A stretch of 64,000 nt of DNA from Haliovirga abyssi (GTDB taxonomy: Bacteria > Fusobacteriota > Fusobacteriia > Fusobacteriales > Haliovirgaceae), in NCBI RefSeq assembly GCF_030295325.1, contig NZ_AP027059.1, forward strand, positions 992,001-1,056,000, given 5' to 3'. Numbering within the stretch: the first letter of the stretch is position 1; the number at the start of each line of letters is the position of its first letter. Made by a program: the position numbers and the translations under genes. The notes under the pieces are model-generated. The model saw only the letters and a list, made by a program, of their open reading frames with translations. It ran no database searches and had not been told where the DNA came from. Shown piece after piece: positions 7,648-17,361 of the stretch.

Positions 7648-9204
7648 ATGAAATTAGATGAATTTATATCAAAAATTGCAAATTCTTTAGAAAAAGGAAA
7701 AATAATAACATTTTTTTTTAATAATAAGAATGTTATGGATACAGCAAAAGGATTAAGCATATGGTTAAATATCTCTGAAGAAAAGTTAAAAAATATATTA
7801 AATGAATTGGTTGATAGCAAAATTATAGTTTTAGAATATGGTATGTATTATTATAAACCGTCTAATGAAATAAAAGGAGTATTAGCTGAATTCAATAAAT
7901 ACTATAAAACACAAAAAAATAAGTTTATAGATGCTATAAGTGAAATACCAACATATGATAAAGAACTAGAAGAAAAGTTAGAAAAATTAACAGAAGAACT
8001 ATTTGAAAAAAATAGAGTTTTATTTATTTTACAAGAAATAAATGAGATAATAAATTCTCCTAAAAAAATCGAAGAAATAATAGATATGATGTCAGATGTA
8101 ATAGAATTACATTTAGAATCAGATGGAATATTTTTTCAATACAAGTTATCAAATATAAGTGGAGAAAAAATAGAAATTGAAAATAGTAGTTTGAAAAAAT
8201 ATGTGATAAGTAATTATAATTTTTCAGATAAAATATCAAATGAAGTTATTATAAAATTTATTAAAGAATTTAATTTTAAAATATATAAATATGATATTAT
8301 TGGAGAAAATAATAATAAAATTGCAGAATTAAAAATATTAAAAAAAGCCAAAGAGATAGAAGAATTTGAAAAAGATTTAGAACTTTTAAATATAATATCT
8401 TCGTTAATAGGACAGATGCTAGAAAAGCAAAATTATTTTATAGAAAAAATAAAAAAAGAGAAATTAGAAGTTGATTTAGAATTAGCAAAAAAAATTCAAT
8501 TAAGTTATATTCCAGAAACATTTCCTGAAATAGAAGGGTTTCAATTTGCCTCTATTTATAAACCTGCGAGAATGGTTGGAGGCGATTATTATGATTGGTT
8601 TCAAATTGGAGAAGATAAATATTCTTTTGTTATAGGAGATGTAAGCGGAAAAGGAAGTTCTGCGGCACTATATATGGTAAAAGCAAGAGAAAATTTTAGA
8701 GTGTATTCTAAAGACAATATAGACTCAGATAATGTTTTGGAATGTGTAAATGATAATTTATCGAATGATGTAGATGTAGAAAAATTTATGACAGCTTTTT
8801 ATTTTACACTTGATCTAAAAAATAAAAAGATAAAATGTTCTAACGCTGGACATGATCCTCTGCTTATTGTTAGAGATGGAAAAATAATTAAAGTAGAAAT
8901 AAGAGGGTTGCCGTTAGGAATAATAGAGAGTTCGACTTATCAAAGTGTAGATATAGAATTGAAAAAAGGTGATGTTATAGTTGTATATACTGATGGAATC
9001 CCAGAGTCTAGAAATTTAGAAAAAGAGTTTTATGAATTTGATAGATTTTTAAAAGTATTAAAAGAGAACTATAAAAAAAATCCAAATGAATTAGTTGTTG
9101 AAATAGAAAATGATGTTAAAAAATTTATAAAAGATGCTCCACAACATGATGATTTTACAATGTTTATAATAAAATATAATGGGAAGAGTGAAAAAGAAAT
9201 TTGA
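7648..9204 (+). CDS. SpoIIE-family serine phosphatase with N-terminal winged-helix-like domain
   Basis: PP2C-type phosphatases of this family dephosphorylate anti-sigma-factor antagonists or similar targets. Residues about 1-75 look like a winged helix (alternating helices, then IIVLEYGMYYYKP). A coiled coil (about 105-130) and a GAF-like region (about 130-270) come next, then the phosphatase from about 290: GGDYYDWF, GDVSGKG, SNAGHDPLL, YTDGIPE and QHDDFTMF. The metal-binding aspartates appear intact. No STAS-domain or anti-sigma gene is adjacent, so the target is unknown. The start follows AAGGAGG. The phosphatase call is firm; the N-terminal domains are judged only from pattern. Confidence 0.88.
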   Translation: MKLDEFISKIANSLEKGKIITFFFNNKNVMDTAKGLSIWLNISEEKLKNILNELVDSKIIVLEYGMYYYKPSNEIKGVLAEFNKYYKTQKNKFIDAISEIPTYDKELEEKLEKLTEELFEKNRVLFILQEINEIINSPKKIEEIIDMMSDVIELHLESDGIFFQYKLSNISGEKIEIENSSLKKYVISNYNFSDKISNEVIIKFIKEFNFKIYKYDIIGENNNKIAELKILKKAKEIEEFEKDLELLNIISSLIGQMLEKQNYFIEKIKKEKLEVDLELAKKIQLSYIPETFPEIEGFQFASIYKPARMVGGDYYDWFQIGEDKYSFVIGDVSGKGSSAALYMVKARENFRVYSKDNIDSDNVLECVNDNLSNDVDVEKFMTAFYFTLDLKNKKIKCSNAGHDPLLIVRDGKIIKVEIRGLPLGIIESSTYQSVDIELKKGDVIVVYTDGIPESRNLEKEFYEFDRFLKVLKENYKKNPNELVVEIENDVKKFIKDAPQHDDFTMFIIKYNGKSEKEI

Positions 9205-9224
9205 AAGGGCAAAGGTGAGAATAG

Positions 9225-10571
9225 ATGATAGGTGAGAGAATATGGCTAGAAAAAGATAGGGAATATGTTTGGCATCCATTTACTCAAATGAAAGACTATG
9301 AAAATAAAGATCATGTCTTGATAGAGAGGGGAGAAGGGATTTTTTTATATGATTATAATGGGAAAGAATATTATGACACAATAAGTTCATGGTGGGTAAA
9401 TGTTCATGGACATAATAATGTTAGAATAAAAAAAGCCATAATAAAACAGATGGAAAAAATAGAACACGTTAATTTTTCTGGATTTACACACACTCCAGCG
9501 ATAGAACTAGCAGAAAGAATCATAAATTTAATGCCAAAAGATTTAACAAGAGTGTTTTATTCGGATAATGGTTCTACGGCTGTGGAAGTTGCGTTAAAAA
9601 TGTCATTTCAATATTGGAAAAACAAAGGTTTTGATAAAAAGAAAAATTTTATATATTTTGAAAATAGTTATCACGGGGACACAATTGGAGCTGTTAGTGT
9701 AGGAGGCGTTCAAGGATATCATGGACTATATAAGCCTTTACTTTTTGATTCTTTTATAAGTGAAGCTCCTAATTGCAAAAAATGTAAATATAATAAAGAG
9801 GCTAATAGTTGTCAACTAGAATGTTTAAATGGAATAGAAAAAATATTAGAAGAAAATAGTGAAACTATAAGTGGGGTTATAATCGAACCATTGATTCAAG
9901 CAGCAGGTGGGATGCATTTTTATTCTCCAAGAGTATTAAAAAAATTGAGAGAGGTGACAAAACAATATAATGTTCATTTGATTATAGATGAAGTAGCAAT
10001 GGGATTTGGAAGAACTGGGAAAATGTGGGCTTTTGAACATGCGGGAATTACTCCTGATTTAGTTTCAATTTCTAAAGGGATTTCAGCTGGATATTTACCA
10101 CTTGCAGCTACAATAGTTACTGATGATATATATAATGCATTTTATGATGATTATAATAAAAACAAAACTTTTTTTCATGGACATTCTTATACAGCAAATC
10201 CACTTGCTTGTGCAGCTGGAATAGAAAGTTTAAAGATATTCGAAGAAGATAAGTTATTAGAAAAGGTAAAAGAAACTAGTGAATATTTAGAAGAAAGTAT
10301 GAAGGTATTTGAAAATAATGAACATATAGAAAACATTAGATGTTTGGGATTAATTGCTGCAATGGATGTAGTTAAAAATAAAAAAACATCCGAAAAATAT
10401 GACTCTAAAATTAGAATAGGTAAAAAGATATATGAAAAAGGATTTGAACATGGCTTGGTACTTAGACCGGTAGGAGATACAATATATTATTTTTTACCGT
10501 TATCTGTAAAAAAAGAGGATATAAAAGAGATAATAAAAAGAACCCAAGATGTGTTGTTGGGGGTTTTATAA
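9225..10571 (+). CDS. bioA: Adenosylmethionine-8-amino-7-oxononanoate aminotransferase
   Basis: BioA is the PLP enzyme that converts KAPA to DAPA in biotin synthesis. The N-terminus (YVWHPFTQM) and SSWWVNVHGH are BioA signatures. DEVAMGFGRTG supplies the PLP-contacting aspartate and SKGISAGYLP the Schiff-base lysine. Four cysteines (NCKKCKYNKE...SCQLEC) sit in a mid-protein insert; I recall similar cysteine-bearing inserts in clostridial homologues. The ATG follows AAGGTGAG. No other bio gene is in the window, and the next gene begins at the very next base, so the two are coupled. SAM versus lysine as amino donor cannot be told here. Confidence 0.92.
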   Translation: MIGERIWLEKDREYVWHPFTQMKDYENKDHVLIERGEGIFLYDYNGKEYYDTISSWWVNVHGHNNVRIKKAIIKQMEKIEHVNFSGFTHTPAIELAERIINLMPKDLTRVFYSDNGSTAVEVALKMSFQYWKNKGFDKKKNFIYFENSYHGDTIGAVSVGGVQGYHGLYKPLLFDSFISEAPNCKKCKYNKEANSCQLECLNGIEKILEENSETISGVIIEPLIQAAGGMHFYSPRVLKKLREVTKQYNVHLIIDEVAMGFGRTGKMWAFEHAGITPDLVSISKGISAGYLPLAATIVTDDIYNAFYDDYNKNKTFFHGHSYTANPLACAAGIESLKIFEEDKLLEKVKETSEYLEESMKVFENNEHIENIRCLGLIAAMDVVKNKKTSEKYDSKIRIGKKIYEKGFEHGLVLRPVGDTIYYFLPLSVKKEDIKEIIKRTQDVLLGVL

Positions 10572-11822
10572 TTGCAGAAATTTAAAAAAATATGTGAAAA
10601 AGAGATTGGAGATTTTATAAAAAAAATAAAAAATACAGATAAAAATTTAGAAGAGTTTAGAATGGATAATTGTGAATATTTTTTGTTTTTTGAAGATGAT
10701 AATCCAATTGCTTATGCAATTATAGGAAAAGAGAGTGATGAATATTTTTTATATGATTTTTTTGTAAAAAAAGAAGAAAGATTTAGAAATGTAGGAACAA
10801 ATTTTATGAAAAATATATTTGAAGAATTATCAAAAAATAATGTAGATGAATTTTATTTGAAAAGTTGGGGGAATAATAAATATTTTTTTTTAAGGAATGG
10901 ATTTATAGAAGAAAACGGGAAAATTTTTATAAAAGATTTGATGATGTCAAAGAAAAGGCAAAAAGAAGGAATGTTTGGAACCATTGTATCTATAGTTGTA
11001 AATATATTTTTATCTATATTGAAAATAATGTTTGGAATAATTGGAAAAAGTCATGGATTGATTGCTGACGGGATACATTCATTTTCAGATGTTATAACAT
11101 CTGTTGTAATTCTTTTTACGTTGAAAATAGCATCAAAACCAGCTGACAACGAGCACCCATATGGGCATGGACAAGCAGAATCAATTGCAGGAAATATGGT
11201 TGGAGTGATACTAATAATTACAGCAGTTCAATTGATTATAGAAAATATAAAATATCTTGTAGTTGGGAAGGATAAAACTGTTCCAGAAGGGATAACAATA
11301 ATTATAGTTGTAATAGCAATTATAATAAAATTCATTTTATATAAATATAAAATGAATATGGCAATAAAATTAAATAATGATGCTATATTAGCAGATGCAA
11401 AAGATCATAAAAGTGATGTTATTTCTTCAATTGGAGTATTGGTTGGAATTTTATTAGCAATTAAATTTTCACCGATTTTTGATATATTAACAGGAATTTT
11501 AGTTGCAATATTAATAGGTAGGGAAGGAATAGAAGTTGTTATACATACATCTAATAAAATAATGGATGAGCAAGAAAAAAAGTTTATTTCTTCTATAGAA
11601 GAAATAGTTGAAAATACAGCTAAAGTATATAATATCCATAATATATTTATGAAAAGATCTGGCGATAAGGTGTATTTGGCTTTTCATATGAGAGTCAATG
11701 AAAATATGAGTGTAACAGAATCACATTTTATAGTAGATGAGGTTATGATAAAAATTAAAAATAAGTATAAATTTGTAGAAGATATCATAATACACGTGGA
11801 TCCGTTAAGGGAAAAAATATAA
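10572..11822 (+). CDS. GNAT acetyltransferase domain fused to a CDF cation-efflux transporter
   Basis: Residues 1-125 look like a GNAT N-acetyltransferase: a beta-rich start, then the acetyl-CoA loop region VKKEERFRNVGTNF (about 65-78) and a final LRNGFIEENGK strand. From about 136 the protein is a cation diffusion facilitator: six predicted membrane helices, metal-site ligands H169/D173 and D278/D282, the PYGHGQAE segment and a C-terminal cytoplasmic domain. CDF proteins export Zn, Fe, Mn or similar ions in exchange for protons. The start is a TTG directly after the bioA stop; the only internal candidate for a separate CDF start (about residue 134) has no obvious Shine-Dalgarno, so the fusion looks real. 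The metal and the acyl acceptor are unknown. Confidence 0.85.
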   Translation: MQKFKKICEKEIGDFIKKIKNTDKNLEEFRMDNCEYFLFFEDDNPIAYAIIGKESDEYFLYDFFVKKEERFRNVGTNFMKNIFEELSKNNVDEFYLKSWGNNKYFFLRNGFIEENGKIFIKDLMMSKKRQKEGMFGTIVSIVVNIFLSILKIMFGIIGKSHGLIADGIHSFSDVITSVVILFTLKIASKPADNEHPYGHGQAESIAGNMVGVILIITAVQLIIENIKYLVVGKDKTVPEGITIIIVVIAIIIKFILYKYKMNMAIKLNNDAILADAKDHKSDVISSIGVLVGILLAIKFSPIFDILTGILVAILIGREGIEVVIHTSNKIMDEQEKKFISSIEEIVENTAKVYNIHNIFMKRSGDKVYLAFHMRVNENMSVTESHFIVDEVMIKIKNKYKFVEDIIIHVDPLREKI

Positions 11823-11831
11823 TTAAAAAAA

Positions 11832-11866
11832 TCAAAAAAGTTCTGTCTTGGGCAGAGCTTTTTTGA
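11832..11866 (+). terminator. Terminator after the GNAT-CDF gene
   Basis: The arms TCAAAAAAGTTCTG and CAGAGCTTTTTTGA surround a short loop. The 3' arm supplies the T-tract. Confidence 0.85.
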
Positions 11867-11901
11867 TTGGTGAACAAATGTAGAATTCTAGTTATTTTAG
11901 G

Positions 11902-11930
11902 TTGAAACTATGTTGAAAATATAGTATAAT
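11902..11930 (+). promoter_or_regulatory. Promoter for ktrB and the long downstream run
   Basis: TTGAAA (11902-11907) and TATAAT (11925-11930) have a 17-base spacer and lie 30 bases before the ktrB ATG. It is the first promoter ahead of roughly 20 kb of same-strand genes. Confidence 0.75.
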
Positions 11931-11960
11931 GTATAAGTTATTTTATAATTGGAGGGTTCT

Positions 11961-13304
11961 ATGGGAAGTTTTTTTAAATTAAAGAAAAAGACTCCATCGC
12001 AAATTTTGATAAACTCTTTTTTGGTTATTATTTTTATAGGTACAACATTGTTGTCGTTACCTATATCGAAAACTAATAATGGTTCATTTGATATTGTTAC
12101 AGCTATCTTTACAGCAACTTCAGCAGTATCAGTAACAGGTTTATCAATTGTAGATGTAAGCACTTATTACAATGATTTTGGAAAAGTAATTATTTTGATA
12201 TTAATTCAACTAGGTGGGCTTGGAATTATGACATTTTCATCTATAATAATGTTGATAATCGGAAGAAGAATAACTTATGAAGAAAAGAAAATTTTGCAAG
12301 AAGATTTAAATCAAGAAAAGCTTGGTGGAATAATACATTTTATAAAAAAGCTGTTTTTTACAGTTGCAACAATAGAATTAATAGGAGCTATATTTTTATT
12401 TATAGAATTTTCTAAACAGTTTGGATTTACAAACAGAGCTCTGTTTTATTCAATATTCCATTCTGTGTCAGCGTTTTGTAATGCAGGATTTTCTCTGTTT
12501 GGAGATAGTTTAGTACAATATAAAAGTAACTATATTATAAATATAGTTATTTCATCTTTGATTGTATTAGGAGGTATTGGATTTTCTGTAATTAATGGAT
12601 TTATTGGATATACAAAAACTGGTAAAAAAAAGTTTTCTTTAACATCTAGAATGGCAATAAAAATTAGTATATGGATGATAGTAATTGGGACTATTTTAAT
12701 ATTTTTTACTGAAGGATCAAATGTAAAAACTATTGGAGATTTGAATTTTTTTGACAAATTGTTGGCTTCATTATTTCAAAGTATAACTACTAGGACAGCT
12801 GGATTTAATACTGTTTCAATTGGAGATTTGAAACCAGCAACCATATTTTTATTTATAGTGTGGATGTTTATTGGTGCATCACCAGGATCTACTGGCGGCG
12901 GAATTAAAACGACAACTTTTGGAGTAATTATTTACTCTGTTTTTTCAATTATAAGAAATAAAAAAGATGTTGAAATTAAAAACAGAAGAATATCTTGGCA
13001 TATTTTAAATAGAGCATTAGCTATTTTGGTGATTTCTCTTTTTTATGTAATTTTAATAACGTTATCAATTTTAATTGTAGAAGAAAAAGATTTTATTCAA
13101 ATATTTTTTGAAGTTATTTCAGCATTTGGAACTGTTGGATTATCAATGGGAGTTACTGCTGATTTGACTACGTTTTCAAAAGTTTTATTAATAATTACAA
13201 TGTTAGTAGGAAGAGTAGGACCATTAACTTTTGCATTAGCATTAGGGGAAAATTTGGAAAAGCCAAAATATAGATATCCAAGAGAAAATATATCAGTTGG
13301 ATAA
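11961..13304 (+). CDS. ktrB: Potassium uptake channel subunit KtrB/TrkH
   Basis: KtrB is the membrane pore of the Ktr K+ uptake system. The four selectivity-filter loops of the TrkH/KtrB/HKT family are visible in order: SVTGL near residue 55, NAGFS near 178, TAGFN near 280 and TVGLS near 392, each between predicted membrane helices. GGIKTTTFG is the conserved intramembrane-loop region. I use the ATG at 11961, which has GGAGGG just upstream; the in-frame TTG 12 bases earlier overlaps that site. At 447 residues it has KtrB size. The regulatory subunit KtrA follows after 32 bases. Confidence 0.94.
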   Translation: MGSFFKLKKKTPSQILINSFLVIIFIGTTLLSLPISKTNNGSFDIVTAIFTATSAVSVTGLSIVDVSTYYNDFGKVIILILIQLGGLGIMTFSSIIMLIIGRRITYEEKKILQEDLNQEKLGGIIHFIKKLFFTVATIELIGAIFLFIEFSKQFGFTNRALFYSIFHSVSAFCNAGFSLFGDSLVQYKSNYIINIVISSLIVLGGIGFSVINGFIGYTKTGKKKFSLTSRMAIKISIWMIVIGTILIFFTEGSNVKTIGDLNFFDKLLASLFQSITTRTAGFNTVSIGDLKPATIFLFIVWMFIGASPGSTGGGIKTTTFGVIIYSVFSIIRNKKDVEIKNRRISWHILNRALAILVISLFYVILITLSILIVEEKDFIQIFFEVISAFGTVGLSMGVTADLTTFSKVLLIITMLVGRVGPLTFALALGENLEKPKYRYPRENISVG

Positions 13305-13336
13305 AAAAATGTTATTTTTTTATTAGGAGGGAAACA

Positions 13337-13993
13337 ATGAAACAGTTTTTAGTGGTAGGTCTTGGTCGATTTGGGACAAGTGTTGCAAGTACATTATTTG
13401 AAAATGATGAAAGTATATTAGCGTTAGATAAAAATGAAGATATAGTACAAGAATCTATAAACAATAACTTAATTGATAATGGAATCACTGTAGATGCAAC
13501 AGATATGAATACTTTAAAAAATTTAGGAGTAAGTAATTTTGATGTAGCATTTGTATGTATAGGGACTAATATCCAAGATAGTATATTAATAACGTTAAAT
13601 TTGAAAGAATTGGGCATTCCTAAAATAATAGCAAAAGCTTTAACCGAAGCACATGGAAAAGTTTTGAAAAAAATTGGAGCAGATGAGATTATATTTCCAG
13701 AAGTATATATGGGGCAAAGGGTAGCGTTAAAAGAGATTGATCCTAATATTTTGGAACATATAAAATTTTCAGATAAACATATTTTGGTAGAGATAAAAGC
13801 ACCAAATAAATTTTACGGAAAGACATTAGAGAAATTGGCATTAAGAAAAAAATACAATATTAATATAATAGGAATAAAAAGAAGCGATAAAGAATTGGAA
13901 ATAAATCCAATGGGAGATACAAAAATAGAGAATGGAGATACATTAATAGCTATCACTGATTCAAAAACAGCAAAAGAACTAGAAGAGCTATAA
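13337..13993 (+). CDS. ktrA: Potassium uptake regulatory subunit KtrA/TrkA
   Basis: KtrA is the cytoplasmic RCK ring protein that binds ATP/ADP or NAD(H) and gates KtrB. The Rossmann motif [10 protein letters not shown] is at residues 6-15, with an acidic residue ending strand 2 (LALDKNE). A TrkA-C domain covers about 135-218. Its 218 residues make a single RCK unit, as in KtrA rather than the doubled E. coli TrkA. It lies directly behind ktrB with an AGGAGGG site, and mnmG follows 16 bases after its stop. Confidence 0.94.
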   Translation: MKQFLVVGLGRFGTSVASTLFENDESILALDKNEDIVQESINNNLIDNGITVDATDMNTLKNLGVSNFDVAFVCIGTNIQDSILITLNLKELGIPKIIAKALTEAHGKVLKKIGADEIIFPEVYMGQRVALKEIDPNILEHIKFSDKHILVEIKAPNKFYGKTLEKLALRKKYNINIIGIKRSDKELEINPMGDTKIENGDTLIAITDSKTAKELEEL

Positions 13994-14009
13994 CAGAGGA
14001 GGAGCAGAA

Positions 14010-15881
14010 TTGTTTAATTATGATGTATTAGTTGTTGGGGCAGGTCATGCTGGATGTGAAGCAGCGCTTGCAGCAGCAAGAATGGGGTTGAAAACAGGAA
14101 TTTTTACAATAACTTTAGATAATATAGGAGTAATGTCTTGTAATCCTTCTGTAGGAGGACCTGCAAAAGGTCATCTTGTTAAGGAGATAGATGCACTTGG
14201 TGGAGAAATGGCAAGAAATGCAGACAAAACATCTATTCAAGTTAGGGTGTTAAATACAAAAAAAGGACCAGCAGTTAGAGCTTTAAGAATTCAAGCTGAT
14301 AAAAAACTTTATCATATGGAAATGAAAAAAACATTAGAAAATACAGATAACTTAGACGTTATTCAAGGATTGGTTACAGATATATTAGTAGAAGATTCTA
14401 AGATAATTGGATTAAGAATAAAAGAAGGTATGGAATATAGAAGCAAAACAATAGTTATAGCAACAGGTACATTTATGAGAGGGCTAATACATATTGGAAA
14501 CACTAAATTTAGAGGTGGAAGAATGGGTGAACTTCCTTCTGATGAGTTGCCAGAATCACTAGAAAAAATTGGGCTAAATTTAGGCAGATTTAAAACAGGT
14601 ACGCCTCCAAGAATTGATGCTAGAACAATAAATTATGAAAAAGTAGAAGAGCAACCTGGAGATATTGGGATTTTAAAATTTTCAAAGAGAACTTCTGATG
14701 AGGAAACTTTGAGTAAAAAACAGGTACCTTGCTACATAACATACACAAATGAAAAAGTTCATAATTTTGTATTGGATAATATAGATAGAGCTCCTCTTTT
14801 TAATGGTTCAATACAAGGGGTTGGACCTAGATATTGTCCTTCTATTGAAGATAAAATAGTAAGACATCAAGATAAAGCAAGGCATCATATATTTTTAGAA
14901 CCAGAAGGGTACAATACTAATGAGATATATGTAAATGGTATGGCAACAAGTTTACCAACAGATATACAGTATGAAATGTTACAAAATATGGTTGGATTAG
15001 AAAAAAGCAAGATAATGAGATATGGGTATGCAATTGAATATGATTATATACTTCCAGAAGAATTAAAATATACTTTAGAGACAAAAAAAATAAAAGGATT
15101 ATTTTTAGCAGGACAAATAAATGGAACTTCTGGATATGAAGAAGCGGCATCTCAAGGATTAATTGCAGGTATAAACGCAGGATTATTGGTACAAGGAAAA
15201 GAACAAATTATATTAGATAGAGCAGATTCGTATATAGGGACTTTAATTGATGATTTAGTAACAAAAGGGACAAAAGAACCATATAGAATGTTTACAGCTA
15301 GATCAGAATACAGACTTGTTTTAAGAGAAGATAATGCAGATTTAAGATTAACAGAAATTGGATATAAAATAGGTCTAGTACCAGAAAAAGAATATAATAG
15401 AGTTAAAGAAAAAGAAAAAAATGTTAAAGAGACTATTGAATTAATGGAAAATATAAATGTGGGGCCATCTAATGAAAAAATTCAAAAATTATTAGATGAA
15501 ATTGGAGAAACTAGATTAAAAAGTGGGACTACAGCGAAAGAGTTGTTAAAAAGGCCTAAAATTAAATATGAAAATTTAAAAAATATATTTGATGAAATAA
15601 AAGAATTTTATAGAGAAACAGAAGAGCAAATTGAAATACAAGTGAAATATGAAGGATATATTGAAAAACAGTTAAAAATGATAGAAAAACATAAAAAATT
15701 AGAAAACAAAAAAATATATGATGATTTTAATTATGATAATGTTATGGGATTAACAAACGAAGCAAGAGAAAAACTAAAAAAAATTAGACCTATAAATGTT
15801 GGACAAGCATCAAGGATTTCAGGGGTATCTCCAGCGGATATAGCTATATTAATACTTTATGTAGAGGGAAAGAAAAGATGA
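14010..15881 (+). CDS. mnmG: tRNA uridine-34 carboxymethylaminomethyl synthesis protein MnmG (GidA)
   Basis: With MnmE, MnmG installs the (carboxymethyl)aminomethyl group on wobble uridine of several tRNAs. The FAD dinucleotide site [12 protein letters not shown] is at residues 8-19, followed by [23 protein letters not shown] and the conserved GTPPRID and FTARSEYRL stretches. At 623 residues it has family length. It starts with TTG after GAGGAGG; no in-frame ATG nearby would keep the FAD strand. rsmG overlaps its stop by four bases, the gidA-gidB pair usually found near replication origins. Confidence 0.97.
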   Translation: MFNYDVLVVGAGHAGCEAALAAARMGLKTGIFTITLDNIGVMSCNPSVGGPAKGHLVKEIDALGGEMARNADKTSIQVRVLNTKKGPAVRALRIQADKKLYHMEMKKTLENTDNLDVIQGLVTDILVEDSKIIGLRIKEGMEYRSKTIVIATGTFMRGLIHIGNTKFRGGRMGELPSDELPESLEKIGLNLGRFKTGTPPRIDARTINYEKVEEQPGDIGILKFSKRTSDEETLSKKQVPCYITYTNEKVHNFVLDNIDRAPLFNGSIQGVGPRYCPSIEDKIVRHQDKARHHIFLEPEGYNTNEIYVNGMATSLPTDIQYEMLQNMVGLEKSKIMRYGYAIEYDYILPEELKYTLETKKIKGLFLAGQINGTSGYEEAASQGLIAGINAGLLVQGKEQIILDRADSYIGTLIDDLVTKGTKEPYRMFTARSEYRLVLREDNADLRLTEIGYKIGLVPEKEYNRVKEKEKNVKETIELMENINVGPSNEKIQKLLDEIGETRLKSGTTAKELLKRPKIKYENLKNIFDEIKEFYRETEEQIEIQVKYEGYIEKQLKMIEKHKKLENKKIYDDFNYDNVMGLTNEAREKLKKIRPINVGQASRISGVSPADIAILILYVEGKKR

Positions 15882-16588
15882 AAAAAATATTAGAAAAAGG
15901 GTTAGGAATAATTAATTTAAAATTAGATGAAAAAACTATGGATAAATTATGTGTTTATGGAGAGTTTTTGCAAAAAAAAAATAAGATTGTGAACTTAACA
16001 TCTATAATAGATGATGAAGGAATAATAGAAAAACATTTTATTGATTCATTGTTATTGCAAAAATATTTGGAAAATTATGAAGGTGTAGAAATTAAAAATG
16101 TTATAGATGTTGGAACTGGAGCTGGTTTTCCAGGTATGGTACTAGCAATTGTAAATCCTAATATAAATTTTACTTTAATAGATTCAATAGGAAAAAAAGT
16201 AGAGTTTTTAAAAGAGTTAAAAGAAAAATTAGGAATAGAAAATGTGAATATTTATAAAACAAGAGCAGAAGATTTTATTAAAGAAAATCGGGAAAAATTT
16301 GATATTGGAGTTTGTAGAGCAGTATCGGAGTTAAGAGTTATTTTAGAGTATATAATTCCTTTTTTAAAAGTTGGGGGTTCTTTTTTAGCACAAAAAGTTA
16401 ATTATGAACAAGAGTTAGAAGAGGCAAAGAATGCTTTAGAATTATTAAATGGAGAAGTTATAAAAATAGATAAAATGAGATTGCCATTTAATGGTGAAAA
16501 TAGAGTTGTATTAAATATAAAAAAAACTAAAACGACAGACAAAAGATATCCGAGAAGAGCAGGAATACCGGTAAAAAGACCATTATAA
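15878..16588 (+). CDS. rsmG: 16S rRNA (guanine-527-N7)-methyltransferase RsmG (GidB)
   Basis: RsmG uses SAM to methylate G527 in the 530 loop of 16S rRNA. Motifs visible are KIVNLTSI near residue 37, the SAM loop [14 protein letters not shown] near 77, CRAVSEL near 145 and the C-terminal [10 protein letters not shown] tail. The length is 236 residues. Its ATG overlaps the mnmG stop (ATGA), so the two are translationally coupled. Confidence 0.96.
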   Translation: MKKILEKGLGIINLKLDEKTMDKLCVYGEFLQKKNKIVNLTSIIDDEGIIEKHFIDSLLLQKYLENYEGVEIKNVIDVGTGAGFPGMVLAIVNPNINFTLIDSIGKKVEFLKELKEKLGIENVNIYKTRAEDFIKENREKFDIGVCRAVSELRVILEYIIPFLKVGGSFLAQKVNYEQELEEAKNALELLNGEVIKIDKMRLPFNGENRVVLNIKKTKTTDKRYPRRAGIPVKRPL

Positions 16589-16599
16589 AGAGGTGAAAG

Positions 16600-17361
16600 A
16601 TGAAAGTAATATCTATTTTAAATCAAAAAGGTGGAGTGGGGAAGACAACAACAACAGTTAATTTGTCAAGTTATTTAGCTAAAATGGGAAAAAGAGTATT
16701 ATTGGTAGATATGGATCCACAAGGAAATGCAACTACTGGAATTGGAATTGATAAATCAGAATTAGAAAATTCAATATACAACCTTATATTAGATGATGTA
16801 GCAATAAAAAAAATTATAATTAATAGAAAAGAAAATTTAGATGTTTTACCAGCAAAAATAGATTTAGCAGGAGCTGAAATAGAATTAGTTGGGAAAATAT
16901 CTAGAGAAACAAGACTAAAAAAGAAATTAGATGAAATTAAAAATGAGTATGATGTTGTATTGATAGATTGTCCACCTTCTTTGGGGCTACTGACATTAAA
17001 TGCACTTACAGCATCTAATGATATAATAATACCAATACAATGTGAATTTTATGCATTAGAGGGTTTGAGCCAACTGTTAAATACAATAAATCTTATAAAA
17101 AAAGAGTTAAATCCTGAATTGAATATAGCTAAAATATTACTTACAATGTATGATAAAAGATTGAAACTATCTGAGGAAGTTTCAAATGAAATTAGAACTT
17201 ATTTTAAAGAAAAAGTATTTGAAAATGTAATTCCAAGAAATATAAAATTAACAGAAGCACCAAGTTATGGAAAAACTATAGACGAATATGATATGAATTC
17301 AAATGGAGCAAAAGCATATTATGAAATTGCAAAGGAAGTGATAAATAGTGGAATCATCTAA
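16600..17361 (+). CDS. parA: Chromosome partitioning ATPase ParA/Soj
   Basis: ParA/Soj binds DNA non-specifically in its ATP form and, with ParB, segregates replicated origins; in several bacteria it also affects DnaA. The deviant Walker A motif KGGVGKTT begins at residue 10, with DMDPQGN for switch I and LIDCPPSLG for Walker B. The short N-terminus lacking an HTH marks a chromosomal Soj-type protein. It follows rsmG by 11 bases and overlaps parB by 14. Confidence 0.95.
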   Translation: MKVISILNQKGGVGKTTTTVNLSSYLAKMGKRVLLVDMDPQGNATTGIGIDKSELENSIYNLILDDVAIKKIIINRKENLDVLPAKIDLAGAEIELVGKISRETRLKKKLDEIKNEYDVVLIDCPPSLGLLTLNALTASNDIIIPIQCEFYALEGLSQLLNTINLIKKELNPELNIAKILLTMYDKRLKLSEEVSNEIRTYFKEKVFENVIPRNIKLTEAPSYGKTIDEYDMNSNGAKAYYEIAKEVINSGII

